In this document: positions 13,107 through 13,149 of the stretch, piece by piece
Layout: the number at the start of each line of letters is the position of its first letter
Numbering within the stretch: position 1 is the first letter of the stretch
Assembly: GCA_002499345.1 (NCBI GenBank)
Contig: DALF01000062.1
Coordinates: forward strand, 11,459-24,607
DNA: 13,149 nucleotides
Direction of reading: 5' to 3'
Source: Euryarchaeota archaeon UBA170
Lineage (GTDB): Archaea > Thermoplasmatota > Poseidoniia > Poseidoniales > Thalassarchaeaceae
Position numbers and translations under genes: made by a program
The notes under the pieces: model-generated
Databases searched by the model: none
Told to the model about the DNA's origin: nothing
The model's input: the letters and a program-made list of their open reading frames with translations, nothing else

Positions 13107-13149
13107 ATGAAAGGCATCAGTCTTGTCGCCAGACTCTCCATATTTCTTG
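13107..13149 (+). CDS. Possible start of a new gene running off the window
   Basis: ATG 13107 opens a frame to the last base, with 14 whole codons (MKGISLVARLSIFL). A basic then hydrophobic start is compatible with a signal peptide or first membrane helix. There is no clear ribosome site, and the piece is too short to judge. It would be divergent from the amidohydrolase and read from the same 61-base spacer. Confidence 0.3.
   Translation, partial: MKGISLVARLSIFL

Noticed and set aside
1..13149. tRNA, rRNA, insertion sequence, integrase or defence-system genes
   Set aside because: Both strands were read for these. No cloverleaf, transposase-like protein, terminal inverted repeats or known defence motifs were found.

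Overview
The window most likely comes from an archaeon, and the best guess by eye is a marine Euryarchaeota of the Poseidoniia (Marine Group II) type. The reasons are: pyrB translationally coupled to a separate zinc-binding pyrI; strong Shine-Dalgarno sites of the GGAGGTGA type; moderate GC; heavy use of AGA/AGG arginine codons; and large secreted, sequon-rich beta proteins held by one C-terminal membrane helix. The lineage is inference, and no rRNA or tRNA is present to fix it. All the DNA looks like ordinary chromosome: no insertion sequence, integrase, CRISPR array, tRNA or phage gene was seen.

Layout. Bases 1-2817 (+) hold a zinc uptake ABC transporter: the 3' part of znuA, with extreme His/Asp-rich arms and an exact 30-bp tandem repeat, then a possible 33-residue one-helix membrane protein, znuC (ATPase) and znuB (permease). 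Convergent to it, with only 3 bp between the stop codons, is the pyrB-pyrI pair (4217 down to 2821, -), which encodes the catalytic and regulatory chains of aspartate transcarbamoylase, the first committed step of pyrimidine synthesis.

From 4331 to 9208 (+) lies a cell-surface block. It contains a GHMP-family sugar kinase resembling heptose-7-phosphate kinases, a 716-residue secreted and glycosylation-prone surface protein whose start overlaps the kinase stop (ATGA), and a six-helix membrane protein with a long helical tail. The overlap suggests that the kinase and surface protein are made together, but no pathway is shown. Next (9329-11431, +) is a PutP-like sodium/solute symporter with an extra last helix that places a roughly 195-residue beta-type domain outside the cell.

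On the minus strand, 13045 down to 11448, is a zinc amidohydrolase of the S-adenosylhomocysteine / methylthioadenosine / 5'-deoxyadenosine deaminase family, coupled (TGATG) to a small two-helix membrane protein. The last 43 bases may begin another plus-strand gene. No gene-free stretch exceeds about 240 bases.

No clearly new defence or catalytic system is visible. The items most worth a second look are the two-armed ZnuA, the tiny ORF inside the znu operon, the kinase/surface-protein/helical-membrane block, and the symporter with an exterior domain.
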